In this document: positions 1 to 8,521 of the stretch, piece by piece | Numbering within the stretch: the stretch's first letter is position 1 | Layout: every line of letters starts with the position of its first letter | Source: CAZLIC01 sp964559535 | Lineage (GTDB): Bacteria; Pseudomonadota; Alphaproteobacteria; Rhodobacterales; Rhodobacteraceae | Assembly: GCA_964559535.1 (NCBI GenBank) | Contig: CAZLIC010000028.1 | Span: forward strand, 1 to 44,406 | Direction of reading: 5' to 3' | Length of the DNA stretch: 44,406 bases | Made by a program: the position numbers and the translations under genes | Notes under the pieces: generated by a model | Database searches by the model: none | What the model was told of the DNA's origin: nothing | Seen by the model: the letters and a program-made list of their open reading frames with translations, nothing else

Positions 1-263
1 GAACAGATCGTCGTCCCCGTCGTCGCCATTCAGCGTGTCGTTGCCGCTATCTCCGAACAGGTTATCCCCGTTGAACCCGCCGAACAGGCTGTCGTCGTCG
101 TCGCCGCCGAACAGATCGTCGTCCCCGTCGTNNNNNNNNNNNNNNNNNNNNNNNNNNNNNNNNNNNNNNNNNNNNNNNNNNNNNNNNNNNNNNNNNNNNN
201 NNNNNNNNNNNNNNNNNNNNNNNNNNNNNNNCGCCATTCAGCGTGTCGTTGCCGCTATCTCCG
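1..263. repeat. 108-bp tandem repeat in the RTX coding region
   Basis: Bases 1-23 equal 109-131, giving a period of 108 bp, which is 36 residues or four nonapeptides. Bases 24-55 recur as 232-263 across the gap. The copies differ at only a few positions further on (for example gaacaggttatcc against gcgcaggtcatcc), which indicates recent unit duplication. Confidence 0.8.
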
Positions 264-2287
264 CGCAGGTCATCCCCGTTGAACCCGCCGAACAGGCTGT
301 CGGCACCGGCCCCACCGGACAGCAAGTCTTCGTCGTCGAAGCCGTTCAGGGTGTCATTCCCTGCGCCACCAAACACGCCATCGAACCCCGTGCCACCGAA
401 GATCTCGTCGTCGTTTGCTCCGCCAAACAGAACGTCGCTGTCTTCATCGCCGAACAGAATGTCGTTGCCAACGCCGCCCCGCAGCGTGTCGGACTGGGTC
501 CCGCCCTCCAGCCGGTCGTTCCCGCCGCCGCCGCTCAGGGTGTCAACCTCTGCACCGCCGAACAGGGTGTCGTCGCCGGCCTGGCCAAGCAGGTTGTCGT
601 TGCCCTCGTCGCCCTGCAGTAAGTCGTCGCCGAAGCCGCCCGTGACTTCGTCGCCGTCCTGGCCGCCGAACAGGCTGTCGTCTCCGTCGCCGCCGTCGAC
701 GTGGTCCTCGCCATTGCCGGCGAAGACCACGTCATCCGAGCCACCGGCGGAGATGTCGTCATCGCCCGTGCCGCCCTGGATCGAATCCCCCCAGGCGTTG
801 CCGACAAGGGTGTCGTCAACGTTGTCGGACCCGCTGATGAACTGCAGGCGGTCGGTTTCGTCCAGGTCGAAGTTGCGGAACTCGGCCACCACGTCGGACG
901 ACAGGCCGATCAATTCCTGCGGGCCCGGATTGTTCAGACGGGCGAGGTCGGCCAGCGCGTCAAGGCCGGTGTCGTTCAGCGCGAAGAAGAACAGGTACTG
1001 CTTTGTTTCGCCTATGTCGACGCCCTGACCCGGCATGTTGGTCGAGAAGGTGTTCCCGGTGACGGCCGAGGTGTTGTCGGCCCCCGTGGCCCCGAACACA
1101 TAGGTCAGGGCGGGCAGGGTGCCGCCGGTGCCGCTTTCGCTGTCGTCCAGCACCACGCCGGATACTTCGCCGAATGCGTCTTCAAAGAACTGCACCGGCA
1201 CAAGGGCCGGGTTGGCCCCGGTGATGACCCTGGGGTCCAGCGGGGTGTTGCCGATTCCGACGCTACCGCCCTGCCAGGTCACCAAGAGCCGGATCAGCCC
1301 CTGATCGGGCAGGGCGCGGTAGGTGTAGGTGACGATCGAGTCGGGAACGACTTCAAGACCGGTGCGGACAATCGTGACCTCGTCATTCGCCGCATCCTCG
1401 GTGAAGCTGACGAGCGTGTCGAAGTTCGTCGGGAAAACGGAGATGTCAAACAGCACAAGCGCATTTGTGTCGAGGCTGGACAGATGCCCGAATTGGTTGA
1501 TGTTCCAGCGGTTGCCGTCAGAGTCGACCAGCGTGGCCGAAGGCGGGGGGGCGACGGTCGCATAGTTGACGACCGAGGCACGCTCGGCGTCGCTCAGGCC
1601 CGTCAGCAGTTCGGGGTTGAAGGTGAAGACGTTGGGGTTGTTGAAGACGGTGAGGTCAGAGAGGCCCTCGGACGCCGAAAAATTCTGTGCGCCGAACTGC
1701 AGCAGGCTTTGCGTCTCGCCCGGTTGCAGGGTCAGGGTATGGGTCACCGTGATCTGGTCGCTGAAGACCGAGGTTTCCGTGGGCCGAAGCGTGCCGTCGC
1801 CATAGTGTACCGTCAGGGCGGTGTCGCCGCCATTGGTGTTCGCGTCATCGGTGACATAGCCGGTGTCGGTGGCATCCAGCACGGTGTCGCCGCTGGTGGT
1901 GGCGGGGAACTGCAGCGCGCCGTCGGCCCCGCTGTTCACCAGCGTTTCCACGGTGATCGTGACGGCCTGATCGGTGGTGTTGGTGAAGCTTTCGAGGAAC
2001 CGCGCAAATCCGCCGGTGTCGCTGACCCGCACCGACCGGCTGACCGCGACGCCGTCGATCAGCACCGGGGCGGTGTTGATCTCGCGCCCGCCCTCATCGA
2101 CCGAGGCGTTCTGCGGGTTCACGCCGGTGCCGTTCACCAGGATGACGAAGCCGCTGTCGACGGCGTCGTCTGACCCGTCCGCCAGTCCGAAGCCGGACAC
2201 GGGCCCGGCATCCGTATCCATCCCGCGGTCGGATCTGAAATCCCAGACCTGGCCGGTGCCATCGGTCAGTGTCACATCGATGGCCAT
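1..2287 (-). CDS. RTX-type calcium-binding secreted protein (3' end missing)
   Basis: The start is the ATG at 2287 (MAIDVTLTDGTG); the in-frame codons upstream look like untranslated sequence. Residues of about 1-480 form two related beta-rich domains. Each opens with a D-G-x-x-W-like strand and closes with GET-x-x-L-x-F followed by a DL-x(3-4)-NNP motif. From about residue 500 onward there are GGxGxD-type RTX nonapeptides, the Ca2+-binding beta-roll of type I secreted proteins. No stop and no C-terminal secretion signal are in the window. Reading through the 100-N gap in the nominal frame gives an Arg-rich tail, but bases 1-131 encode RTX repeats in another frame, so the N count is arbitrary and the frame is not really broken. 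No N-terminal signal peptide is visible, as expected for type I export. The substrate or role (adhesin, matrix protein or enzyme) cannot be told from the sequence. Confidence 0.85.
132..231. other. Assembly gap of 100 N inside RTX repeats
   Basis: Exactly 100 N is the usual placeholder for a scaffold gap of unknown length. The sequence left of the gap (109-131) is the first 23 bases of a 108-bp repeat, and the sequence to its right (232 onward) continues that repeat in register. The gap therefore probably marks tandem RTX repeats that the assembler could not resolve. Confidence 0.95.
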
Positions 2288-2422
2288 GGAATGCCCCTGT
2301 CGTTTGTGCCGGTGGCGCGATGCCACCAGTCCCGAATCGGGTCAAAGGCTAGCAGGTTGGGGCGACGGTTCACCGGCAATCTGCCGCCCGCGCCGCAGGA
2401 CACGCGGATTCAACCCTGGGTG

Positions 2423-2905
2423 TCAGCCCGCCTCGGCCAAGAGCGCGCGCAGGTCCAGCCGGGCGTTCACCATCGCCAGCCGGCCGTCGGCATCGCGCGG
2501 CCATTCGGCCTCGGGCCGGTCGCGGTACAGTTCCACGCCGTTCTGGTCGGGGTCGCGCAGGTAGATCGCCTCGGACACGCCATGGTCGGCAGCACCGTCC
2601 AACGGGATGCCCGCGTCGATCACCCGCTTCAGGCAGGCGCCCAAGGAGGCGCGGTCGGGGAACAGGAAGGCGGTGTGGTACAGGCCCGTATGGCCGGGCG
2701 GGGGTGGCGTGGCGCCCAGGCTTTCCCACGTGTTCAGGCCGATATGGTGGTGGTAGCCGCCCGCCGACAGGAAGGCCGCCTGTCGGCCGAAGTGCTGCAT
2801 CACGTCAAAGCCAAGAACGCCTGCGTAGAAGTCGATGGCGCGGTCAAGGTCGGACACCTTCAGGTGCACGTGGCCGACGCGGGTGGCGGGGGGAAGGACG
2901 GGCAT
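2423..2905 (-). CDS. VOC-family (glyoxalase / extradiol dioxygenase-like) protein
   Basis: A 160-residue protein starting at MPVLPPATRVGH. It carries the vicinal-oxygen-chelate fold signatures: GHVHLKVSDLDRAIDFY near the N terminus, TGLYHTAFLFPD in the middle and DPDQNGVELYRDRPEAEW toward the C terminus. The first His, the middle His and the Glu of GVELY are the expected metal ligands. It resembles the CatE-like group of single-chain VOC proteins, often annotated as catechol-2,3-dioxygenase-like, but the substrate cannot be assigned. The longer in-frame extension upstream is Arg/Pro/Cys-rich and overlaps a predicted hairpin, so it was not used. The gene stands alone on the minus strand, downstream of a structured leader. 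Confidence 0.85.
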   Translation of the reverse strand: MPVLPPATRVGHVHLKVSDLDRAIDFYAGVLGFDVMQHFGRQAAFLSAGGYHHHIGLNTWESLGATPPPPGHTGLYHTAFLFPDRASLGACLKRVIDAGIPLDGAADHGVSEAIYLRDPDQNGVELYRDRPEAEWPRDADGRLAMVNARLDLRALLAEAG

Positions 2906-2993
2906 GGGGGCCTCTCTGGCTGGCCCCGTCTGCATAGCCGCAGCCGCCGCGCGGCAACAGGCGCAGGCGCGCACGTCCGTTGTGCAACAGGGG

Positions 2994-3037
2994 AAAAATC
3001 CGCCCCCGGTCCGCGCAGGGCGCGAAGGCCGGGGGCG
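2994..3037 (-). terminator. Strong Rho-independent terminator upstream of the VOC gene
   Basis: On the minus strand the perfect 9-bp stem CGCCCCCGG / CCGGGGGCG (3037-3029 with 3009-3001) encloses a GC-rich inner hairpin and is followed by GATTTTT (3000-2994). It lies 89 nt before the VOC start codon and reads in the same direction, with no gene immediately behind it. It would therefore end either a small RNA or an attenuated leader. Confidence 0.65.
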
Positions 3038-3105
3038 GCAGCGACGGGCCAGAACAGCGGGCCGGGGAAGACCCGAGTCTTGGGGGACGGGACAGGACCG
3101 GCCCG
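2994..3105 (-). ncRNA. Candidate structured small RNA or regulatory leader
   Basis: This lies in the 372-base gene-free stretch 2906-3277. In minus-strand sense it begins with an 8-bp stem, CGGGCCGG pairing with CCGGCCCG (3105-3098 with 3065-3058). Within that stem is a small hairpin, AAGAC-TCGG-GTCTT (3077-3068). It ends at the terminator described at 2994-3037. No family (riboswitch or known sRNA) is recognised. It could be a free sRNA or a terminator-controlled 5' leader of the VOC gene. The rest of the stretch, 3106-3277, shows only a small CCCCG/CGGGG hairpin just before the MFS gene. Confidence 0.3.
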
Positions 3106-3277
3106 AGTCGGGCGGAAGAACCGCCAAGGGCAGGATGCACACGGGCATGAATCAGCACCGTGACAGCGGCAGACCAGGGGTGGCGCGATCACCGGCACGC
3201 ATGGCAGGCATCACCAAACCGCAATTGACCCTTCCCCGGCATCGGGGCAGCTTGTGCGCCCAAACCGGAGACTGTTG

Positions 3278-4516
3278 ATGACCAAGGCCCCGCTGTTCAC
3301 CCCGGTGCTGATCGCGGCCAGCCTGATCCTGCTGGTCGGCTTTGCCATCCGGTCGACCTTCGGGCTGTACCAGATTCCGATCGCCGAGGAATTCGGCTGG
3401 GCGCGGGCCGAGTTCAGCATGGCCATCGCCATCCAGAACCTGGCCTGGGGCGTGGGCCAGCCGATTTTCGGCGCGCTGGCCGAAAAGCTGGGTGACCGCA
3501 GGGCCATTGTCATCGGCGCCCTGCTGTATGCGCTGGGGCTGGTGCTGTCGGCCTTTGCCACCACGCCGTTCCAGATGCAGGCGCTGGAGGTGCTGGTGGG
3601 CTTCGGCATTGCCGGCTGCGGCTTCGGGGTGATCCTGGCCATCGTCGGCCGCGCCGCCAGTGCCGAAAACCGGTCGCTGGCGCTGGGCGTGGCCACCGCC
3701 ATCGGCTCGGCCGGGCAGGTGATCGGGCCGCCGGTGGCCGAGGCGCTGCTGCAGGTGCTGCCGTGGCAGGGCGTGTTCATGGTGTTCGCGGTCACCATTC
3801 TGTGCGTGCTGTTCGCGCTGCCCTTCCTGCGCAGCGAACGCATGGCGACGCGGACCGAGCTTGAGGCGTCGCTATCCACCGTGCTGGGCCGGGCGCTGCG
3901 CGACCCGACCTATACCATGATCACGCTGGGCTTCTTTTCCTGCGGCTACCAGCTGGGCTTCATCACCGCGCATTTCCCGGCGATGGTGGCCGAATACTGC
4001 GGCCCGATCAACCCGCAGGGCATGCTGTCGGGCATCGGCATCGCCACCACCTCGGCACTGGGGGCGGCGGCCATTGCGGTGATCGGGTTGTTCAACATTG
4101 CCGGATCGGTGCTGTCGGGCTGGGCGGGCAAGACCTTGCCGAAGAAGTACCTGCTGTCGGGCATCTACACGGCCCGCACGGTGGCCGCGGCGGCCTTCAT
4201 CCTGCTGCCCATCACCCCGGCGTCGGTTCTGGTGTTCAGCGCCGTCATGGGCTCGCTGTGGCTGGCCACGGTGCCGCTGACCAGCGGGCTGGTCGCCCAC
4301 ATCTATGGCCTGCGCTACATGGGCACGCTCTATGGGCTGGTGTTCCTGATGCACCAGATCGGCAGCTTCCTGGGCATCTGGCTGGGCGGCCGGATGTACG
4401 ACATCACCGGCGACTACACGCTGGTGTGGTGGATCGGCGTGGGGGTGGGGGCGTTTTCGGCGCTGGTGCACCTGCCGGTGCGGGAAAAGCCATGGGCAGC
4501 AGCGCAGGCCGCATGA
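3278..4516 (+). CDS. MFS transporter
   Basis: A 412-residue polytopic membrane protein of about 12 hydrophobic segments. It has the MFS loop 2-3 pattern (GALAEKLGDRRAIVIG) and a second-half GSVLSGWAGKTLPKKYLLSG loop of the same type. The start is ATG 3278, preceded by GGAG at 3267-3270; a GTG eight codons upstream has no better ribosome site. The long segments, the GxxxG-rich helices and the hydrophilic loop after helix 6 (RSERMATRTELEASLS) resemble the oxalate/formate antiporter-like branch, but no substrate can be assigned. The stop codon overlaps the next ORF in an ATGA arrangement, so the two are probably translationally coupled. Confidence 0.85.
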   Translation: MTKAPLFTPVLIAASLILLVGFAIRSTFGLYQIPIAEEFGWARAEFSMAIAIQNLAWGVGQPIFGALAEKLGDRRAIVIGALLYALGLVLSAFATTPFQMQALEVLVGFGIAGCGFGVILAIVGRAASAENRSLALGVATAIGSAGQVIGPPVAEALLQVLPWQGVFMVFAVTILCVLFALPFLRSERMATRTELEASLSTVLGRALRDPTYTMITLGFFSCGYQLGFITAHFPAMVAEYCGPINPQGMLSGIGIATTSALGAAAIAVIGLFNIAGSVLSGWAGKTLPKKYLLSGIYTARTVAAAAFILLPITPASVLVFSAVMGSLWLATVPLTSGLVAHIYGLRYMGTLYGLVFLMHQIGSFLGIWLGGRMYDITGDYTLVWWIGVGVGAFSALVHLPVREKPWAAAQAA

Positions 4517-4896
4517 TGCGATGGCTGGCTGCCCTTGCGTTTTCGGCTCTGGCGGCAGGTGCGGCGCAGGCGGCCTGCGCGCCGGGTGACCCCTCGGTCT
4601 CCGGCACGTACTATCTGGAAGGCGTCATGGAGGTGGGCAGCGAATTGCGGCTGTACCCCGACGGCCAGTTTGAATTCGCGCTGGCCTATGGCGCGCTGGA
4701 CCAATACGGGCAAGGCTGCTGGACGGTTCAGGGCAAGACGGTCACGCTGCTGGCCAGGGGGCGGCGCACGGTTCCGGCGCAGCACACGCCACTGGACCGC
4801 CGGTTCCGCGGCATGTGGCTGCTGGCCCTGCCTGACGGGGGGCTGCGCTGGCCCCTGCCGGACTTCACCGGCGTCTTCCGCAAATCCGGGGGTTAG
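4513..4896 (+). CDS. Small secreted protein of unknown function
   Basis: Translated from ATG 4513 (overlapping the MFS stop codon) or from the adjacent ATG 4516. It begins with a clear Sec signal, a WLAALAFSALAAG core and an AQA cleavage site, leaving a mature periplasmic protein of about 105 residues. The mature part starts ACAPGDPSVSGTYYLEG and has a second Cys in GQGCWTVQG, so one disulfide is possible. The pattern of short beta strands (GSELRLYPDGQFEFALAYG, GCWTVQGKTVTLLARG) suggests a small beta-barrel or lipocalin-like domain sensing or binding a ligand, but no family is recognised. Coupling to the permease suggests a shared role. Confidence 0.7.
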   Translation: MMRWLAALAFSALAAGAAQAACAPGDPSVSGTYYLEGVMEVGSELRLYPDGQFEFALAYGALDQYGQGCWTVQGKTVTLLARGRRTVPAQHTPLDRRFRGMWLLALPDGGLRWPLPDFTGVFRKSGG

Positions 4897-4977
4897 GGCG
4901 CGACACGCGCTGTCGCAATCGGCGGGGTTGCCGGGCGCCTGCGCGCCTAGCCTGTGGCAACAGCCGCAGGGGGTGAC

Positions 4978-6471
4978 ATGTCGCGCCAGAGGTCCACGCG
5001 CCGCCGCAGCGGCCCCCGCGCGGTGGACATGATCCACCTGGCGCATCCCTTCCCGCCGCAAGCGCTGTTCCCCGATGACGCCATAGCCGCCCTGCACGAT
5101 GCCGCGCTGGGCGTGCTGGAACGTGACGGGATGCGCGTGCTGCTGCCCGAGGCGGTGGACCTGTTTCGCGCGGCTGGGGCGTTGGTGCGGGACGACATGG
5201 TGCATGTGGGCCGCGAGATCGTCGTGTCGGCGCTGGCCGCGGCGCCGCGCGCATGGCGGATGCGGGCGGCGAACCCGGCGCGGGAACGGCGCTATGGCGC
5301 GGGCCAGATGATCTTCTCGCCGGGCTCCGGCTGCCCGAACGCAATCGACCTTGTGCGCGGCCGCCGGGCGGGCAGTCTGCGCGACTATGAAGAAACCCTG
5401 TCGCTGCAGCAGGCGTTTGACGTGATCCACATCCTTGGCCCCTCGGCCGAACCGCAGGACGTGGCGCCCAACCTCCGCCACTACGCCCTGATGCGGGGCC
5501 AGATGGTACGGGCCGACAAGCCGATGTTCGTCTATGCCCGCGGCCGCGGGCAGGTTCAGGAATCCTTCCACATGATCCGCCTTGGCCTCGGCCTGTCCGA
5601 TGCAGACTGGGGCGATGGCGTCTGGGCCTATGGCGTGATCAACACCAACTCACCCCGGCAACTGGACGTGCCCATGGCCGAAGGCATCATCGACTTCGCC
5701 CGCGCCGGGCAGATGTCGGTCATCACCCCGTTCTGCCTGGCGGGCGCGATGGCGCCGGTCTCCATCGCAGGCGCGCTGGTGCTGCAGCATGCCGAGGCGC
5801 TGGCGGGGATCACGCTGGCGCAACTGGCCCGCCCCGGCGCCCCGGTCAGCTATGGCGGCTTCTCGTCCAACGTCGACATGCGGTCCGGTGCGCCCGCCTT
5901 TGGCACGCCCGCGCATGTGCAGCTGCAGCTGGGCACCGGGCAGCTGGCCCGCCACATCGGCCTGCCCTGGCGGTCCGCCACTGGGGCCGCCTCCAATACG
6001 CCCGACATGCAGGCCGCGCTGGAAACCAGCATGGCGCTGTGGGGGGCGGTGCTGGCCAATGCCACGCTGACCATCCATGCGGCGGGCTGGCTGGAAGGCG
6101 GCCTGTGCTTCGGCTACGAGAAATTCGTCAACGATGTCGAAGCCCTGCAGATGATGGCCGAGCTGTGCCACCGCCCCGATCCCGCCGACACCGCGCTGGA
6201 CGCGATTGCCGAGGTGGCGCCGGGCGGGCATTTCTTCGCCGCCGCCCACACGATGACGCGCTACGACACGGCCTTCTACGAACCGCTGGTGGCCGACCTC
6301 ACGAACTTCGGCACATGGGCCGCGGCAGGGTCGCTCACCTCGGCGCAGCGGGCAACGGCGGTGTGGCAGGACCGGCTGGCGCGCTGGCAGCCGCCCGCCC
6401 ATGCCGCCGCCGCGGCCGACCGGCTGGCCCCCTTTATCGCGAACCGCGAGGCGGCAGGCGGGGTGCTGTGA
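4978..6471 (+). CDS. MttB-family methyltransferase, non-pyrrolysine type
   Basis: A 497-residue TIM-barrel protein of the trimethylamine:corrinoid methyltransferase superfamily (COG5598). Family hallmarks include a conserved GSGCPNAIDLVRGRR stretch, SVITPFCLAGAMAPVSIAGAL and the C-terminal GGHFFAAAHTMTRYDTAFYEP segment. The ORF runs through without an internal TAG, so it is one of the many homologues lacking pyrrolysine. Characterised non-Pyl members act on quaternary amines such as glycine betaine. The start at 4978 is preceded by GGGGGTG. No cognate corrinoid protein gene is adjacent. The neighbouring MFS permease could supply the substrate, which is inference only. Confidence 0.8.
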   Translation: MSRQRSTRRRSGPRAVDMIHLAHPFPPQALFPDDAIAALHDAALGVLERDGMRVLLPEAVDLFRAAGALVRDDMVHVGREIVVSALAAAPRAWRMRAANPARERRYGAGQMIFSPGSGCPNAIDLVRGRRAGSLRDYEETLSLQQAFDVIHILGPSAEPQDVAPNLRHYALMRGQMVRADKPMFVYARGRGQVQESFHMIRLGLGLSDADWGDGVWAYGVINTNSPRQLDVPMAEGIIDFARAGQMSVITPFCLAGAMAPVSIAGALVLQHAEALAGITLAQLARPGAPVSYGGFSSNVDMRSGAPAFGTPAHVQLQLGTGQLARHIGLPWRSATGAASNTPDMQAALETSMALWGAVLANATLTIHAAGWLEGGLCFGYEKFVNDVEALQMMAELCHRPDPADTALDAIAEVAPGGHFFAAAHTMTRYDTAFYEPLVADLTNFGTWAAAGSLTSAQRATAVWQDRLARWQPPAHAAAAADRLAPFIANREAAGGVL

Positions 6472-6528
6472 CACGCGGGCAAAGATCGTGGCCGGAACAC
6501 CGCGTTCCCTTTCGCAGCCCGGGGCGCG

Positions 6529-6567
6529 TGATTATTCCGCTGATCGAAGCGCTGAATTGCATTTTCC
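6529..6567 (+). promoter_or_regulatory. Boxes resembling the LysR-promoter palindrome, upstream of the AhpD-like gene
   Basis: TGATTATTCC at 6529-6538 is identical to ten bases of the palindrome at 10089-10103 in front of the LysR gene. GAATTGCATTTTCC at 6554-6567 matches that palindrome at 11 of 14 positions. Both lie in the 183-base non-coding stretch before the AhpD-like gene. A weak hairpin GGAAC-ACCGC-GTTCC at about 6494-6508 may end the preceding transcript. Confidence 0.35.
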
Positions 6568-6654
6568 GATCATTCTGAACGCAAGGTGGACCAATTAGGT
6601 TCTCCCCTGTTGGCGCGGGGCGGTCCCGCAGGCCAGACAGAACAGGAAAACATC

Positions 6655-7203
6655 ATGTCGCGCATCAGCACACCGGCAACCATCGAAGCCTCACCCGCCG
6701 GGTCCCAGCCGCTGCTTGAGGCGGTGAAGAAACAGTTCGGCGTGGTGCCGAACCTGTTCCGGGTGGTCGGCAATTCGCCTGCCGCGCTGGAAGGTTATCT
6801 GGGCCTGAACGGTGCCCTGGGCAAAGGCGCCATCGACGCCAGGACACGCGAGCGGATTGCGTTGGCCGTGGCCCAGATCAACGGCTGCGACTACTGCCTG
6901 TCGGCGCACAGCTACATGGGGGCCAACCTCGCCAAGCTGGACGAGGCCGAAATTCTGGCCAACCGCCGGGGCACGTCGACGGATGCCAAGGCCGACGCGG
7001 CGGTGCGCTTTGCCGCAGCGGTGACCACGGCGCGGGGTCATGTCGGGACCGCCGACCTGGACATGGTCCGGGCTGCCGGGTTCTCCGATGCGCAGATCGT
7101 CGAGATCGTGCTGCTTGTCGCGCTGAACACGCTGACCAACTACGTGAACAACGTGGCCGAGACGGCCATCGACTTTCCGGTGGCCAAGCCGCTGGCCGCC
7201 TGA
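6655..7203 (+). CDS. Carboxymuconolactone decarboxylase / AhpD-family protein
   Basis: A 182-residue alpha-helical protein with the AhpD-type catalytic motif in INGCDYCLSAHSYMGANL: a CxxC pair followed by His. In peroxidase-type members this forms a redox-active disulfide. It has the upstream helix ARTRERIALAVAQ and the trailing YVNNVAETAIDFP segment typical of the peroxidase-related group. The start is ATG 6655 with AGGAAA just upstream. It is followed after 38 bases by the YHS protein with its own ribosome site, and the pair ends at one strong terminator, so they probably form a two-gene operon for peroxide or organic hydroperoxide handling. Confidence 0.85.
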   Translation: MSRISTPATIEASPAGSQPLLEAVKKQFGVVPNLFRVVGNSPAALEGYLGLNGALGKGAIDARTRERIALAVAQINGCDYCLSAHSYMGANLAKLDEAEILANRRGTSTDAKADAAVRFAAAVTTARGHVGTADLDMVRAAGFSDAQIVEIVLLVALNTLTNYVNNVAETAIDFPVAKPLAA

Positions 7204-7241
7204 CCCCCTCCTTTTGCCACATAGATCAAAGGACGTCCGGA

Positions 7242-7745
7242 ATGACACCGATGCTTTCCAACCCGTTCCGCCTCGGCGCACTAGCGCTGGCGACCGCGTT
7301 CCTGATGGGGGCCACGCTGCCCGCGCTTGCCTATGACGTCACCTCGACCGCGGCGATCAACGTCGATGCAAACGGGGTGATCCTGCGCGGGGTCGATGCA
7401 ACCTCTTATGCCGCAGGCGGTGCCCCGGTTGCCGGGTCTGCCGCGTTTGCCGCCGAAGTGGGCGGGGCGACCTACCTGTTCGCCTCTGCCGCAGCGCGCG
7501 ACAGCTTCGTGGCGGCCCCCGCCACCTTCGAGCCTGCCTTTGGCGGCTTCTGCGCCGTTGGTGCTGCCCTGGGCAAGAAACTTGACGGCGATCCGGCGAT
7601 CTTCCGCATCCTCAATGGCAAGCTTTACCTCTTCGTCTCGCAGGACGCCGCGGCGCTGTGGGACAAAGACCCGGCGGGCACGCTGGCCAAGGCCAATGCG
7701 AACTGGCCCAACATCAGCGACAAGACCCCGGCCTCGCTGGAATAG
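7242..7745 (+). CDS. Exported YHS-domain-like protein
   Basis: A 167-residue protein with an N-terminal signal peptide (hydrophobic core LGALALATAFLMGATL, cleavage after PALA). The mature part has the YHS-like core: GVDATSYAAGGAPVAGSAAFAAEVGG, then YLFASAAARDSFVAAPATFEPAFGGFC. The second of these is the typical 'F-x-S-x-x-x-R-x-x-F-x-x-x-P-x-x-Y/F-x-P-x-Y/F-G-G-x-C' pattern, followed by a C-terminal ILNGKLYLF strand. Such periplasmic YHS proteins are thought to bind metal, but no activity is established. The start is ATG 7242 with AAAGGA at 7228-7233. Confidence 0.8.
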   Translation: MTPMLSNPFRLGALALATAFLMGATLPALAYDVTSTAAINVDANGVILRGVDATSYAAGGAPVAGSAAFAAEVGGATYLFASAAARDSFVAAPATFEPAFGGFCAVGAALGKKLDGDPAIFRILNGKLYLFVSQDAAALWDKDPAGTLAKANANWPNISDKTPASLE

Positions 7746-7781
7746 CCCCTGGGGGCCGGTCTGGCAGCCATGGAATCCGAT

Positions 7782-7817
7782 CCCCGGGCAAACGCAGGTT
7801 TGCCCGGGGTTTTGTTT
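7782..7817 (+). terminator. Rho-independent terminator
   Basis: A perfect 12-bp stem, CCCCGGGCAAAC / GTTTGCCCGGGG, with a GCAG loop is followed by TTTTGTTT. It ends the AhpD-YHS transcript. The minus-strand side lacks a T-run, so it acts in one direction. Confidence 0.93.
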
Positions 7818-7871
7818 GGACACCACATTCATGAAAGGAATTTCGCTACAAGGCAGCGGCGCAGGCAATCC

Positions 7872-8492
7872 CTATGCGTTCCGGGCCCCGGCAAGGCTCA
7901 GAAGCTGCGCTTCCAGCTCGGCAATCCGCGACAGCAGCGGCGCGGTCACGTTGCGCACCTCGTCCAGCGTGTAGCGTTGGGTAATGTGCTGCGGGCAGTT
8001 CCAGTCGAACCCCTCCACGGAAATCATGATGCCGCGTTCCACCGTGGCGCGGTAGCCGGGCACGGCAAGCCGGTCCAGCGTCTCGCGGTCCTCCGGGTCA
8101 ACCGCCCGCGCATGGCCCAGCAGTTTCAGCCTTGTGCGGTTGGCATAGTCCATGAAGAACAGCGACACGCGGTCGTTCGTCAGCAGGTTGCCCACGCTGA
8201 TGTACTGACGGTTGCCGCGGAAATCGGCAAAGCCGATCGTCTGCGCATCCAGCACCCGGACAAAGCCCGCAGGGCCGCCGCGGTGCTGGATATAGGGCCA
8301 GCCGGTTTCGCCCACGGATGCCATGTAGAGCGAATCGCGGGCGGCGATGAACTGCGCCTCGGCCTCGGTCAGATGGTGGTTCAGCGGCTCCGCCACGGCC
8401 TCGTTGCGCGAATAGGCCGCGCGGCTGCCCTGGCGTTCCTGCACCTGCTTGACGGTGGAGGTAAAGGCGATGTCGGCAAAACGGTGTGTCAT
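7872..8492 (-). CDS. Pyridoxamine 5'-phosphate oxidase-related flavin-binding protein
   Basis: A 206-residue protein of the PPOX split-barrel family. The core reads FIAARDSLYMASVGETGWPYIQHRGGP, then TIGFADFRGNRQYISVGNLL and VSLFFMDYANRTRLKLLGHA, the usual FMN-binding surface. A C-terminal extension (FDWNCPQHITQRYTL, then a short coiled coil ending LLSLAGARNA) is typical of the group annotated as pyridoxamine 5'-phosphate oxidase family. It is not the biosynthetic PdxH. It starts at ATG 8492 with GGAGGAACC upstream. It is the last gene of a three-gene minus-strand operon, 29 bases after the DUF1348 gene. Confidence 0.85.
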   Translation of the reverse strand: MTHRFADIAFTSTVKQVQERQGSRAAYSRNEAVAEPLNHHLTEAEAQFIAARDSLYMASVGETGWPYIQHRGGPAGFVRVLDAQTIGFADFRGNRQYISVGNLLTNDRVSLFFMDYANRTRLKLLGHARAVDPEDRETLDRLAVPGYRATVERGIMISVEGFDWNCPQHITQRYTLDEVRNVTAPLLSRIAELEAQLLSLAGARNA

Positions 8493-8521
8493 GGTGGTTC
8501 CTCCGGGCTCCTTTGCGGCCC

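Noticed and set aside
701..2173. Long plus-strand ORF opposite the RTX gene
   Set aside because: Its translation is low-complexity Val/Gly/Arg sequence mirroring the RTX codons. The minus frame carries clear domains.
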